Shown here: piece by piece, positions 23,068 through 34,760 of the stretch | Layout: every line of letters starts with the position of its first letter | How positions within the stretch are numbered: the stretch's first letter is position 1 | Source: Corythucha ciliata | Lineage: Eukaryota; Arthropoda; Insecta; Hemiptera; Tingidae | NCBI GenBank assembly: GCA_038030265.1 | Contig: CM075943.1 | Coordinates: 16,058,001 to 16,122,000, forward strand | Length of the DNA stretch: 64,000 bases | Direction: 5' to 3' | Notes under the pieces: generated by a model | What the model was told of the DNA's origin: nothing | What the model saw: the letters and a program-made list of their open reading frames with translations, nothing else | Database searches by the model: none | Position numbers and translations under genes: made by a program

Positions 23068-25095
23068 GTAAGTAGTTTCTTCCCTATTCGTGATTAAATG
23101 TGGTGATTAAATTCCATTATTTTTCTACATTACTTCAGTTGCGCTTCTCATATAACGTGAGAAACCAACTGAATTTATTGTTAAATAATGTGAGTTATGC
23201 GCGAATACCTTTAGGTATATTTAACGCGGAGTAGAAGAGGTTTTATCTCTTTTTTATCACTTAAGATGTCTGTGATTGTGTCACTTTTTCACTGTTTCAC
23301 TTTATTTACGGTAAAAGAGAGCGTCAGCCTTGACAGAAGAATGCAATTATCAGAAAGCAAATCCCCCTTCCTCGTTGATAGCGTCAGTATACAATGAACA
23401 AGCCGTGTTTCTATAGATTTACATTAAGAATTCGCTTTGGTTTGAGGTGGAGGAGTTTTTTCAGTACTAAAAAGGATCGAGTAACTTTTAATTCAAATTC
23501 ATTTTAAAGTAATTTCAAGGTTTTTTATTGTTTAATGGCACTCTCCACCGCTTTATTTAGCGAGAACTATAAATAATGGATTTTGGGTGGGTAACATTTT
23601 AAAACGGGGCCTCTCGAAATCTAAAATTAGGAAATAAAAAAACGAGTTTTATTTGAGAAACGCGATTTTTGTGAGAAAATGGTGTAGGTAAAGTGTAAGG
23701 GACTAATGCAAATTCAATAAGTCCATGGGAGTCACACATTGAACAAGGGGGATGTTTTGATAGACAGTCAAAATAACAATAATTCGCGGTTGGATGTTGC
23801 ATCTCCGTGCCCCCACCCCCGTGCGTGAACGGTTGAATGAAATATGCACGAAGTTGTTTTAAAATACTACAAGCCCGCATAGCGCGGGCGCTGTACACGT
23901 TCCTCGACTAGTATGCCCCGCATTGAGGCTTCCTCGCTGACCATACGCACCTTTTACCTTGGAATAGAGGAAGTAAATAATTTGAATTAGGATAAAAGGA
24001 AACGATTACCTGAATGCGTACCCTTGGTGGGGTGGGGGTGGGGCGATCGATGGATGCCTCTCCCTTCCCCTGGGGTCTCGAGAAAAAATGTAAGTCCGTG
24101 GTGGACGGTCTTTTCTCGTCTTATACCTTTTCTTTCCTTGACTTTTAACGAAGAGGAAGTCAGGGCCGGATGTAATAGTGGTGGGGGGATAAGGCAGTAC
24201 TTTGCAGGGGTGGCACTCGGCGCACAGATTTTTGCCCCGCCGAGAATATGGTTGGTGGTGGGGGGGAGGGATTTGGCAAAGTGGATTTGGAAAATACGCA
24301 CTACGTATTCGGCACTCAGCAGCCAAGATCTGTTCCGCCTCGAACAACTTGACAAGCTGTTTCCCCCAGCTTTTTTGTCTGCGAGATGGAAAGATGTGAT
24401 AGGAGGTCTTGTATAACAAACTTATTTCCCTCTCTCTTTTTTTTGGCGGGGGGGGGCGGCTAAAAACGGCATCCGGACAATTTAGTGAGCCGGGAGTTTT
24501 CCCTCAGAGTTCTCTGTTTAATTTCCAGAGAACCTGTTCCTGATGAAATTGGTGGCCCTCCTATTCTTCCAAATGGATCGTTGGAGAAGGGGGGGGGGGT
24601 CACAGGGTGAAATTTTCCCGAACTACCGATTATAAGCACATCCTAAAAAGAATTTAACGTGTGATTGTATGGAATGAAATTAAGAGAAGAGGGAGAAGTA
24701 GAAAAGCCGAATCCAGGGCCATACCCCCTTCACTCCATTTCGGAAGCTAGGACATGCAAGGCAGCAATTTTGCGTACAGTACCCTCCCCCCCCCGCCAAC
24801 TATTATCAAACGGGTAGCAAAATCCACTCCCCCCCCCCACAAGGATACCCTTTGTTGGTAATCCTTTCGTGATGAAAAATAGGCCGTCCAATGGCCTATC
24901 TTTCGATTGTTACATTTCGAGCATGACACTTTTGATTGAAAAAGTCGGAATAAAAGTGATTGAAAAAGAGGTTTTGAGAGAAAAAAGTCAGCCTGTCGAT
25001 AATGTCGTCAACAGCTTAGTAAAGTTTAGGTCCCCACTACGACGACATCGCAACCAGGATTTCGTAGGAAAAGTATTTTTGTTCGTGAGGTTTGG
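23068..25095. other. Intron 3, first part
   Basis: Non-coding. G or C runs near 24448, 24590, 24789 and 24831. Overlapping open frames on both strands at about 23990-24420 are G/C-skewed shadows without splice sites or family resemblance. No gene seen. Confidence 0.4.
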
Positions 25096-25188
25096 CTTAA
25101 GCGGCGTTCATACCGAGGCGACCGATGTTGTATCGGTGGGTACCGGAAGCGTCTAGCGTCTAAGATGAAAACCCGTGAAAGCGTCTAA

Positions 25189-25375
25189 GGCCCGGCGCAC
25201 ACTAGGAGAAAAAAGACGCCGACGCGCGAGTCGGCGTCTTTTTTCTCGGGGAAGAGACGACTCTCGCGTAAGCGTCCAATGTGAAAGGCCCCATAGAGTT
25301 CTATGTGTTTTTACTGCACGAGTCGGACGCTGACGCGCGCGTCGGCGTCTTTTTTCTCCTAGTGTGCGCCGGGCC
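25189..25375. mobile_element. 187-bp MITE with 40-bp perfect TIRs, TAA duplication
   Basis: Both ends begin GGCCCGGCGCACACTAGGAG and stay identical as inverted repeats for 40 bp. TAA flanks both sides (25186-25188 and 25376-25378). An internal partial copy of the GACGCCGACGCGCG word is inverted next to the left TIR. The perfect 40-bp ends suggest recent mobility compared with its neighbours. A 3-bp TAA/TTA duplication fits PIF/Harbinger-type MITEs. Confidence 0.8.
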
Positions 25376-25381
25376 TAAGGC

Positions 25382-25434
25382 GGATAGAAACAATTTGGAA
25401 CTGTGTGAGTGTACTTACCCAGTTGTTTCTATCC
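25382..25434. repeat. Short hairpin between two MITEs
   Basis: GGATAGAAACAA at 25382-25393 pairs with TTGTTTCTATCC at 25423-25434, with AACTG/CAGTT inside. It could be a very small MITE or a remnant left between insertions. Confidence 0.55.
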
Positions 25435-25437
25435 GTC

Positions 25438-25572
25438 CTGGGGCCTTATTCTGAACGGTCGGGAAAAAATGCCGCAAGCGGGATCCAGGGACGCCGAATA
25501 AGAAATAACATTATCCCGCCATAGCAACCGCTTTTTGCGGCATTTTCACACGGCTTCGGAATGCGGCCCCTG
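25438..25572. mobile_element. ~135-bp MITE, family M (copy 1)
   Basis: Ends like GGGGCCTTATTCTGAACGGT and the inverse. The inside carries GCCGCAAGCGGGATCCA, then ACGCCGAATAAGAAATAACA, then ATAGCAACCGCTTTTTGCGG. The same sequence recurs at 37652-37780, 38057-38191 (inverted) and 56564-56696 (inverted), so this is a real dispersed family. Non-coding. Confidence 0.8.
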
Positions 25573-25639
25573 GACGCTTTCATGTCGCGTCGGCGATATC
25601 GTATCGCTCTAGTATGAAATCCGCCTTAGGTCCAAGTTC

Positions 25640-26300
25640 GAATTTCCTGTTACTCGTCCAGGGGAGTATCCATTGGACACCCCTTTGAAGAGCCACATCG
25701 AGAAATGATTCTTGAGGAAGCAAAATCCTCCAATTTTGGGGTTCGAACGAGCCAAATATCCGTAATTGGCTGAACTCCGAAATTTGGCTTTTAGAAAGAG
25801 CTATTCGAATGGCCATACCCTGCGAAATTGGGCTCCTGAAAATGTCAACCTATTGAAACAATATTGAAGGAAAGCGAAATCCATTAAATTGAGGTTTCAA
25901 TGGTTCAAATATGTGAAATTTGGCCATTTGGCGAGTCAAACTTCAAAACTTGGCTTTTTGAAAGTGTCAAGCCTGAGAAAGGGTCAACCGTGAAATGATT
26001 CATTCATTTATTGACAGCAACAAGCCTTCCCCCCCGAAATGGCTATGGCTGATGATTGTTAATAAGGAAGCGAAATCCTCAAAATTGAGGTTGGAATGCG
26101 GGCCAAAGCCACAAATTTGAGGCTTAAGACGAGCCAATGGATGAGCCAAACTCACAAAATTCCATTTTTGTTTGAGCCAAATCTGAACTTTTCCTGATGG
26201 GAAGTCCAATTCCGTGAAATGATTTATGAAAGGAGCTAAATCCACCAAATGTGAGCGAAAGCCGTTATAATTCGCTTCGCTCTCATTTGTCCGAAAACTT
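25640..26300 (-). repeat. Degenerate tandem repeat, family A, left arm
   Basis: Units of the GAGCCAAACCCGCGAAATTG type in the reverse orientation, strongly diverged, leading up to the dispersed core at 26310. Confidence 0.6.
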
Positions 26301-26309
26301 GGCATCTGA

Positions 26310-26620
26310 GCCAGGGCCGACTTTACTAAAGCTGGGGCCCCGGGGCCGGGATAACATTGAGCCCCCTCTGTGGTATGGCGTTGGGGGAGGGTACTTCCTG
26401 GCCATGTCTTTTTTCACAATTAACCGTGAACCTTGGGTGTAACCAGGGGGGGCATGGAGTGGGCAGTTGCCCTCCACTAGACTTGAAATCAAGGATATAG
26501 TGGGGCAGCTGCCAGCCCCCAGCTAGGTAATGCCATCAAAAAATACAAATCGTACCCTTATACAAAGGGTTCCCTAATACAAAATATTTGACAAAAGATT
26601 TTTCTCGCAAACAAAAAAAA
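26310..26620 (+). repeat. Dispersed core repeat (copy 1)
   Basis: Aligns by eye with 58395-58720 in the same orientation: GGGGCCCCGGGGCCGGGATA near the start, GGGCAGTTGCCCTCCACTAG and AGTGGGGCAGCTGCC in the middle, CCCTAATACAAAATATTT and TTTTTCTCGCAAA at the end. It sits exactly where the flanking family A repeat changes orientation. No open frame is common to both copies. Confidence 0.65.
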
Positions 26621-27345
26621 AAATGCGAGTCTGGCTCACTAAGAAACAAATTCCTCGGATTTCGCTCTCTAAAACCAAATTTCGTTTATTTCTCTCGCCA
26701 AAACGAAACTATTGAGGGTCTGCACTATAAAATAATTTCCCGGATTTTTCTCACTAAAAAAACAATGTCGCCAATTTTTGTACCTGATGAACAAATTTCA
26801 CGGGCTGTCGTGATGAAAAGTGACCAAATTCACCGATTTTGCACTCTAAATACCATTTCGCGGATTTTTTCTCGCTAAAACGCCATTTTTGCAGAAGTAC
26901 TGGCTCGCAGAAACCTCAATTTTGCGGTTGTTTTATGGCTGAGGATTCAATCTCGCGAGGTGTTTTTCAGGTTTAAAAAAAAAAAAAAAAAAAAATTGGA
27001 TTTCCCTCGCTAAAACCCAACTTGGGATTTGCTTTTATGAACCCCCAATTTCCAATTTCACGGAGTGGCCTAATTTAAAACCACAATTACGCAGTTTTAG
27101 CACACTAATCAAAGCAAGTTCGCGATTCTGGCTCATCAAAAAGGAAATTTTGTCGGATTTGGTGTTCGCTACAGAGCCAATTTTGCGCGCGCCTTGGTAC
27201 ATTTGAACGCTAATTTCGTGGGGTTTTCTCGCTGAAGAACAAAACCCCCAATTTTGTGGGTTTTTGGCTTGCTGAAAACCGAATTTCGTGGGTTTTGGGT
27301 TGGTCTTGCGAAAACCCAATACGTGGGGTTGACTCATTGAAATGA
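26621..27345 (+). repeat. Degenerate tandem repeat, family A, right arm
   Basis: Units of the ACCAATTTCGCGGATTT-GCTC type in the forward orientation, opposite to the left arm at 25640-26300. A poly-A run at 26976-26994 interrupts it. Confidence 0.65.
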
Positions 27346-27586
27346 TTCATTCCACGGACAGGAAGAACTATTCTTCTAAAGTCAAAAGCTCGAAAAAAAG
27401 CCAAAGCTCCGTAAAAATCTCAATGTCGCATTTTCAGCAACTTGACCAACAGCAACAGCAGTTTGATTTTCAGTTTGCCCGGCATTTTTTTGTCTCTGAA
27501 ACCGACGACGCGGAGGGGATTTTCAGTAAAAGTGTCCTTTAATCGTGTAGGGTCGATTCCATATGACACTCTGGAGGACCAGGGGG

Positions 27587-27795
27587 CTTGACTTCCTGTG
27601 GCAAATTAACACGATCACACGGGTCTGGCATGAGTTTGTAAGTGAGGGGGACGAGAGATTAAGACTTGAGGGGAAGGGGCCTGAGGAGCGTGGATCGGTG
27701 TTGAATGTTTAGTAGGCTTGACCCCCTCGTCGCCCTCACTTACTAACTCATGCCAGGCCCGTGTAATTCGTGTTAATTTGCCATAGGAAGTCAAG
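27587..27795. mobile_element. 209-bp foldback MITE
   Basis: The two ends CTTGACTTCCTGTGGCAAAT and its inverse continue as an imperfect inverted repeat for about 62 bp each (a few mismatches), leaving a loop of about 85 bp. Non-coding. Confidence 0.8.
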
Positions 27796-29579
27796 ACCAT
27801 CACGACAGGAGTCAGGGGCGCACAGCATTTGACTCGAACTAATAATTATTCAACTGCTAAATGGCCGAGCTTGAGTTCATAAGAATGATAATGTAGCCAA
27901 ATGGAAACGGAAAAGTTTCAGGGCATTAAAACCATGTTCTATTGCTTTGTTAAGTAGTAAGTTTTGGGTTATAAAAATGGGCCCCTGGTGGTGAATTAAC
28001 AGGTTTTTGGGGTCCATTTGACAGATTCTGAGTCGTAAAGCTCGAGTTTCCTGGTAAATTGCCAACTTCTTTGGGTTAAATTGTCCGTTTCGATTGTGAA
28101 ATTCGAAGTAATCAATTAGATAATGAATTTCCTAGGGCAAGTTGGTTTTAGGTGGATCATTTTAAATTTTCTGTGCAAAATTAGCAGTTTTTAAATCAAA
28201 CAATCACGGTCTATGGTGGAAGGGGGAATCTGTATTTTCGAAGTAATAATGATGGTGGGTGGTACGGAGAATATCGATAACCGGCCCACGCCCTTGGTTC
28301 CGGACTGTACTGTGTTTCCTTCATATTTGGCCATTTGAGCTTCTATCAGAATAAGCTGTAGGTGTGCAAAATGGGTGACTGGCGTTATGAGAATTTAGGA
28401 AAAGTCTGGCGTCGCTAATCGCTATGTTTATCGAAATGATTGAAAAGTTGGCGCAAATAATTTGACTTCTTAGGTGTAGGCTGTGCAGGGGCTAGTCTGC
28501 TACAGTGGTAGACTTTTTTTTTGTGGCAGACTCTGCCAGCGCTAGGCACTGCCGCTCTTCTTATAGTACTGGCACGTAATCACACCTGTAAGCCATCATG
28601 AATCTCTGAAATCAACGTGCCATCAACCCGCATAACATGGGAGCTCTGCAACCCGCATAACATGGGAGCTCTGCGTGCTTCTCGATACTATAAGCCTGCT
28701 TGATTTGTCTGAACGGTCGCTTGCATTTTACTTATAGTGTTGAGGTTTGAAGTCCTCAGTTTCCTAATTCGTGGTGGTGGGGGTGGGGTATCAGATGTCC
28801 CGTGGTTTTTACGATATTGAGGGGGGAGTTGCACAGATGTTTCCCACCCTCTTTAACAACCCGGCACAGATTTTCTCCTATATTTTAATCTCCAGGAAAT
28901 TCTACGTGCGCGCTGGAAACCCTTTTTTCGAATTTCGAGAAAAAAAATTCAACCATTTGATCTTGAGGCTTTACATTTGGCTTCTGGCGCACCTGTAAAA
29001 TGTTTCTTGAATAAACATTTCTTACGAGGACGCTATTTCGTTCAATTTGAACTTTTGTCCTTTTTCCTCTAAATTGAGAAGGGACTAACCCTCTCAACTT
29101 TTAGGGTAATTTCTTCAAAGCGTTTTGGCCGAATTTGGTTTATGATTCCCTCCGGCAGTGCTCTAGCCCGGATTAATGCCTTGGCAGCTGCCTAGGGGGC
29201 CCGGTCATTCGGAGGCTCCTGACCTCTTCCTAAATAAACAAAAAACGTACCTAACACACATGAGCTCGCTTAAAAATTAACTGTCAACATGCATGAACTT
29301 GCCGAATAATGCGCGTGACTATTAGTGTAATGCTGAATGATGGTATGTACAGGTGGGCATGGAATAAGTAATGACAGCTCGTTTGAAGCCAAACGCGTAC
29401 AGTTGTGAAAATCCTTTCCAATTGTCAGACAAGGTGGTCAGCTCGTGGAGGCGCCTGGTGAAGCCTCTGCCACTCACAGCCCTTTTAAAAGGCCGGACGT
29501 ACTGCGCCCGTTACCCCCGGGCCCGGCCTTTCTTGGGGGTCTGGATTTTTCAAATCCAGAATGGGAGGGGGGGGGGCGC
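27796..29579. other. Intron 3 spacer with a small tandem duplication
   Basis: Mostly featureless. A perfect 25-bp tandem duplication (28625-28649 repeated at 28650-28674, starting AACCCGCATAACATGG) is the only clear structure. No exon-like segment with splice sites and phase was seen. Confidence 0.45.
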
Positions 29580-30062
29580 TTTTCGGTGGTTGAAGTTCTG
29601 CAGTGGTTAGAGCTTTTTTATGGTTGGGTCATAGTGGTTATAGCTTGACTGTGGCTGGCGCTTGGGTTACAGCTTTTTGTGCTATTAACTTTCCTTCCTT
29701 TGAAGTTATGCAGAGCGTACTGTGAATCGCAGCTATGTTGTGGTTTTGAGCTTCACTGTGGTTGGAGCTTTTCATGGTTTGGTACTTTGCTGTGGTTTGG
29801 AGGTTTGTTGATGTGGTTTAGAGCTTTGCAGTGGTTTGGAGGTTTGTTGATGTGGTTTAGAGCTTTGCAGTGGTTTGGAGCTTTGTTGATGTGGTTTAGA
29901 GCTTTGCTGTGGTTTCGAACCTAATTGCTGGGGTTTGGAGCTTTGCTGTGTTTTGGACCTTTGCTGGGGTTGGATCTTTCTTGTGGTTGGAGCTTAATTG
30001 TGGTTATAGAGTTTGACTGTGGTTTGAGCTTTTTGTGTTTGGTACTGCTGTGGTGCGTTTGA
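29580..30062 (+). repeat. Degenerate tandem repeat, family C (second array)
   Basis: Copies of GTGGTTTGGAGCTTTGCT and relatives, same family as 15780-16260. A higher-order duplication of about 52 bp (GGTTTGTTGATGTGGTTTAG then AGCTTTGCAGTGGTTTGGA) is seen at about 29800-29920. Confidence 0.8.
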
Positions 30063-32399
30063 TTAACTAGTAACCACCTGTATAATCATGTATAACCTGA
30101 AAGAAATTGTCCGCATCGCAAGGAAGTTGCGTCCACATGACAGGCGCTCCGCGACGATAATAGTCTGGTACCGATAGGCCCCTCTATATGGCTCAATGGG
30201 ACCGAGAAAATCCACCAATCGATGATAACGCAAAACATTCATTTTTGGTCACTTCAAGGTGGCCAATTAGCGAACGTGAACTGGAATTGAATGGCTGGAA
30301 CCGAATTTATTTTTAGATGGAACGTAGTCCGACAGTTACATAAATCACGTTTGGTTCCAACCGGTCACATTTGAGAAAATATGACCCTACAATTTCAGAA
30401 GGTTTTAATGATGTTTCGGCGTGAGTAACGTCAACTCTTGGGAGAGGACTGGTGGGGAGCATGGCAATTTTCTACGTGAACCGTCATTTTCTTGATTGCT
30501 TACTATACATTACATTCGGATTCAGCACGTAGAAATACGCAAAAACCAGTCACCTCCCAGTAAACATTGAGGCATTTTAGGCGTCTATCATACGTCTATT
30601 TAAGTTCTGGTACCTGACGTCTATGTGACGTCTATGATGCGTAAACTCCCCGACTTCTATTAGACTAAAATAGTGATGTCTCGTTTAGACCTTGAATAGA
30701 CGTTTCTTAGATGTGTTTTAGACGACTATTAGACACAAAATGTTTACTTGGCTTTGAGCAACAATTGAATCCGTCATTGTCGATCCCAAATGTTATCTGA
30801 TGTGCTGCACTGCAGCACATAAAACTTGTTTTGACTAGGTCCTAGGCAGGTTTTATTACTGTAGGCTTCCGGGGTATGTATGCTTAAAAAAAAAAATGAC
30901 GATTTTTACATCAAACGTAATGGGATTATCACAAGAGTTTCGTGATCATTCTTGCGGATATATCTTCAAGAAATGTTTTTGTTTCTCGAATAAACTGTGC
31001 AACTGATCCCTTCGTGCCGTCAACAGTTCTAAATTAAGTTTTTGTTTTCCCTTAGCTCAAGTTGTTCTCTGCCAATTTCTTTTTTTTTTTCTATTTTGCC
31101 TGGAGATTGGTCGGTTCCATTGGGGGTTTTTTATGTTTTCGTTGTGAGAGAGGGGGTGGTATAGAGACGATGCTAAAATAAAAATGACGAAAAAGGGGGC
31201 GGGGACAGTTCGCTTACTGGAAGAGAGTGAGAGAGTTTTGGACGAATTTATAGCAAGAGGTTGGGGGGGGGGAGGCATAGCAAACTGGATAAGGTCACCC
31301 AGTGAACGATATTGAGCCGCGGGGGTGTCTGTTATATGATGAGCAGAAGAGCACGGGCGGCTTGGCGGCGGCGGAGTTTTTTCTCTCTCTCGCCGGGTTT
31401 TTGTTAAGGTTTTAATTAGCGGTGGGTTCGCAATGGATTTCCTAGACGGGGACTACCGCGTGCCTTCGCTTGTCTAGTATGAAAATCGGTTCCAATTAAT
31501 TATTTAAAGTGAAGGTAGAGAGATGTAGGGATTATCAGCGCGTGAAACTCCGTTTCACCTTTCGTATCAGAGAGCGTTAAAACAAAGTAAAGGATTAAAT
31601 ATCTTGTAACTTGCATTTTCTCACGCACTAACAAGCCTTTACTTCTTAACACCAAGGGATTCGCATTATGTGGTCTCTATTTGTTTTTTTGTGCAAATTC
31701 TTCCATTTATTTTTCTTTCATGGTCCGGTAGAAAAAGTAGGTGCACTGTTGTTTTTTTGTAAAAATGTTTTCTCTAATTTTTGAGAGCTTCATCCCATCA
31801 TGCCCCATAGGCTATGTAGCCTTGAGACTCAATTTATATCTAGTTCAATTCATATCCGCCTTTACTTCCCCCTGCACATGAGGTACGAATAAAGCGAAGG
31901 CACCCGGTAAATCGAAAAAACTCTTAGGTGATGGGCGCTCGTGAAAGTAAACTTCGTTGCAAACCCGACCGTGGTGAGTAACGTAATTTATTCTTGAAGG
32001 TGGGGGGGGGGGAGAGTGTTCAACTTGAATGATATTAAGGATGAAATAATAAGAAGTAAATCGGATTAAACGGGTAAACAGATTACCCCGTTTTCCACTG
32101 AAATACTCCATATCATCAAAGGTACATAACTGGAAATGTATAGGATGGTGAGGGGGGAGCACAATCACGTTTCATCCTAATGATGTGATGCGTTAGAGCG
32201 CTTGTACGTACGAGTTTCTCACCAAATATCCTTTCAAAATCGTCTTCCGTTACCAAAAAACCTACTTAATACTTGAAAGGGATTTTTAAAAATAAAGAAG
32301 TTGAATTGGCACCAAATCAACCCTCTAATGTGACGATTTTTTCCTTTATTTCTATCCCGGAAACGCCCTTCTTTTGACTTATATTTTCGTGTATTTCAG
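30063..32399. other. Intron 3, last part
   Basis: About 30579-30736 holds several ACGTCTAT/ATAGACGT words in both orientations, possibly a decayed TIR element. A GCGG-rich segment near 31357-31375 followed by a CTCTCTC tract is suggestive of promoter-like composition but has no supported exon. G runs near 31262 and 32001. The end CTTATATTTTCGTGTATTTC-AG is the acceptor of exon 4. Confidence 0.35.
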
Positions 32400-32519
32400 G
32401 TAACAGCAAGAAGCGAGAAGCTAGGTGTACGAGCCCTCTGAGTGACGGCTCGACGCACTCTGCGCGAACCATTGGAAAAACACAAAATGTTCCTTCTGCT
32501 CCTAAATCACAGAACAACG
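32400..32519 (+). CDS. MTUS1-like: Exon 4, basic Ser-rich linker
   Basis: Acceptor GTGTATTTCAG/GTAACA, donor AACAACG/GTGAGT, 120 bp, phase 1 to phase 1. C from exon 3 plus GT makes Arg; the frame then reads NSKKREARCTSPLSDGSTHS and on to PSAPKSQNN. Because it is symmetric (phase 1-1) it could be skipped without a frameshift, so isoforms lacking it are possible. Confidence 0.8.
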
Positions 32520-33929
32520 GTGAGTTTTCTTTTTCATTTGTTCTTTATTATTTCACATTTTAATTTAAGAGAAATCGTCGTTTTTATATTTATGTATGTG
32601 GTGGGAGTCACTCTTTACATCAAAAGATGTTTTTTATTTTTTCATGGCGGGATTTCTTTTGATATTTCGAAGTTAAAAGAACCGTGTCTCTTTCCAGTCA
32701 CTCCCTCTCCCTACAATTCTTTCCCACCGTCTCAGCGCTTGCGATCCCTTTAAAAAAAATAGACATCCTGTTTTTGTTTTTTTATTTTAGTTAGCCAACT
32801 TAACATTTCTAATTATTCCTTCTTTTGTTGAAATATTTTTAAAACTTCCTGTAGGAAGATGTTGGAGTCGACTTTATTACGTTGATTTCTTTAGGTAATC
32901 GTTCTCATCAATTCCCTCCCCCCCACCAACGTGTGGCTCCATCATTATCCATGTGACGATCGAGTTTTGTTTCAAACAGTTTTAAAATTAGAGCTCTGTA
33001 AAAATTGTGTCACTCAGCGTGAAAATAAGCTCTAATGAAGTAAGAGCGGACAAAAAAAAAAAGTTTTCAAATCCGGGGGAAAGGATTGCCTAGTTGAGCT
33101 GCGTAAAGGATGATTATCAGGATCGTGGCTAATAATGAACAAGAAGATTCATTTAGCTTGGTTAACATAATTTACGATCTTCAGGATACATAAATAGGGT
33201 CGTGAGTTGACGGGTTTGAGGGAGGGGATCCTGAGGCGTCCTCTGTGCAAGAGATTTTGTCCCACCCAGTTCAAGGATATTTATTTTGTATTTTAAGGAC
33301 TGTTCCAGCAATGTTCAGAGCAAAGTTGTCGTGGGACCAGTAAATATATGTAATCAACTTGAATTTTCTTGGCTGGTCTCATGGCCAGTCTGCTGGTGTA
33401 TACCGTAACACCGACACCATATAATAGAGAAATTTTAGCAACACACCCGCTAACGCTAACGCAAACGATAAATCAGTCGTTGCTCGGTTACGAAACATCT
33501 GATTGGTTGAAATTTGAAAATAAAGTTTCCGGAGGATTTAACGGGAAAGTGCTAAAACTCGCTAATGTATTCTAGTTTTGGCGCTAATACTAATACACGT
33601 CCCCGTTTCAATTTTTAGACCTGAGTTCTTGGTTTCCATCAAGACAAACATCCAGATTTAGGGACGAAAATATTGGGAACAAGACTCACTCGCGGACCTA
33701 CACCTATCGGGGCCCGGGGCGGAAGTCTCCTAGAGGCCCCCAAGTGCCTAAGTCTCTATATTTAAACAAGAAATTTAGGTACATATTTTTTGGACAGATT
33801 TATTTATTTTATTTTTAATATCGCCCGTTTTTTCTGTCCGTGTGCTTGGAGACGTGTTTTTGTGTTTGGCGAGAAACACGCCCCCAGCACTCGGACAGAA
33901 AAAAGCGTTAGCGTTAAACTATGGCCTTT
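32520..33929. other. Intron 4, first part
   Basis: Non-coding, AT-rich, no repeat family recognised apart from homopolymer runs. Confidence 0.4.
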
Positions 33930-34450
33930 CCCTTATTTTAACCACGAATTACCGCTATTTCCACACCCTGTCCACCAATTAGCGCGTATGCCCAGTTTTA
34001 GCCGCGAATGATTGCTTTTTGTCAACTTTACCCCCCCCCCCCAATTAGCGTTTTTATCAATTTTAGCTGCGCGTGTAACGTTCTTTTCAATTTCAGTCGT
34101 CGACTAGTGCCCCCCCCCCCGTTCAATAACCATGAATTTACGATTTTTCTCAACTTTAGCAGCAAAATAGCGTTTTTATATGAATTAGCGATTTTTCTTA
34201 ATTTTCCACCAGTTGGCATTTTCCTCAATTGTAGCTGTAAGTTAGCGATTTTTTTCAATGTGTGTAGCCGGGAATTAGCACTATTCTCAGTTTGATCCGA
34301 AGATAAGCGTTTTTCTTAAGTGTTTTCATCAATATTAGACGCGAAATAGCGATTTTTTCTAAATTATTGCCACAAATTAGGATGTTTTACACTATGGATT
34401 AGCGATTTGAATGGATATAATGAATAAATCTGTCGCCGGTATTTTAATTA

Positions 34451-34760
34451 ATAAATTAATTAGACTGATATTATCCGGACGACGATGGAAGGGCATAACC
34501 CAACACGATTCGAGTTTCGAGAAAAAATGGCTCCCCGGCGGGATTTGAACCCGCAACCTCTGGATTACCAGTCCAGCACGCTGGCAATTGCGCCACGGAG
34601 ACGCCTTTGGGAGTCGTACTCCGAAGGATAAGCTAAGCCGAACCCCACCCAGGTCCGTTGTTTCTCGAAACTCTAGGCGCTTCTCCTGATCGGTAAACCA
34701 CGCCGAATTTTATCTTATCTAGATATTGTCGTCCGGATAATACCAGTCTAATTAATTTAT
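34451..34760. mobile_element. 310-bp TIR element carrying a tRNA-like sequence
   Basis: The ends ATAAATTAATTAGACTG-TATTATCCGGACGAC (34451-34483) and 34728-34760 form a 33-bp inverted repeat with one mismatch. A second, inner perfect inverted repeat GAGTTTCGAGAAA (34512-34524 and 34661-34673) brackets the tRNA-like part. The element is inserted in a family B tract, whose units continue on both sides. It may be a SINE-like unit or captured tRNA gene inside a non-autonomous DNA transposon. Confidence 0.75.
34530..34602 (-). tRNA. tRNA-Thr(GGU)-like sequence
   Basis: Read on the minus strand, 73 nt fold into a near-complete cloverleaf: acceptor GTCTCCG with CGGGGAG (G1:G72 mismatch), D-stem GCGC/GCGT, anticodon stem CTGGA/TCCAG with loop CTGGTAA (anticodon GGT), variable loop of 5, T-stem GCGGG/CCCGC with loop TTCAAAT. 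Internal promoter boxes are plausible (A box TGGCGCAATTGCC, B box GGTTCAAATCC). The 3' flank reads CCA-like. The mismatch at position 1:72 and the location within a mobile element argue for a tRNA-derived repeat rather than a working tRNA gene. Confidence 0.6.

Larger units (their letters stand above)
25096..25629. mobile_element. Nested TIR elements (outer element with three inserts)
   Basis: The outer ends are TTAAGCGGCGTTCATACCGA (from 25097) and the imperfect inverse near 25590-25628 (GTATCGCTCTAGTATGAAAT then CCGCCTTA). Between them lie three smaller inverted-repeat units in a row: 25189-25375, a hairpin at 25382-25434 and 25438-25572. Removing the three inserts leaves a short TIR element in which the two halves share GCGTC/GACGC words. 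No coding potential anywhere. Confidence 0.65.

Noticed and set aside
24006..24419. Overlapping 120-137 codon open frames on both strands
   Set aside because: Composition follows local G/C skew; no splice sites, no family resemblance, and equal-length frames on opposite strands are typical of chance.
28625..28674. CRISPR-like direct repeat
   Set aside because: Only two adjacent copies without spacers, in an animal intron; a simple tandem duplication.
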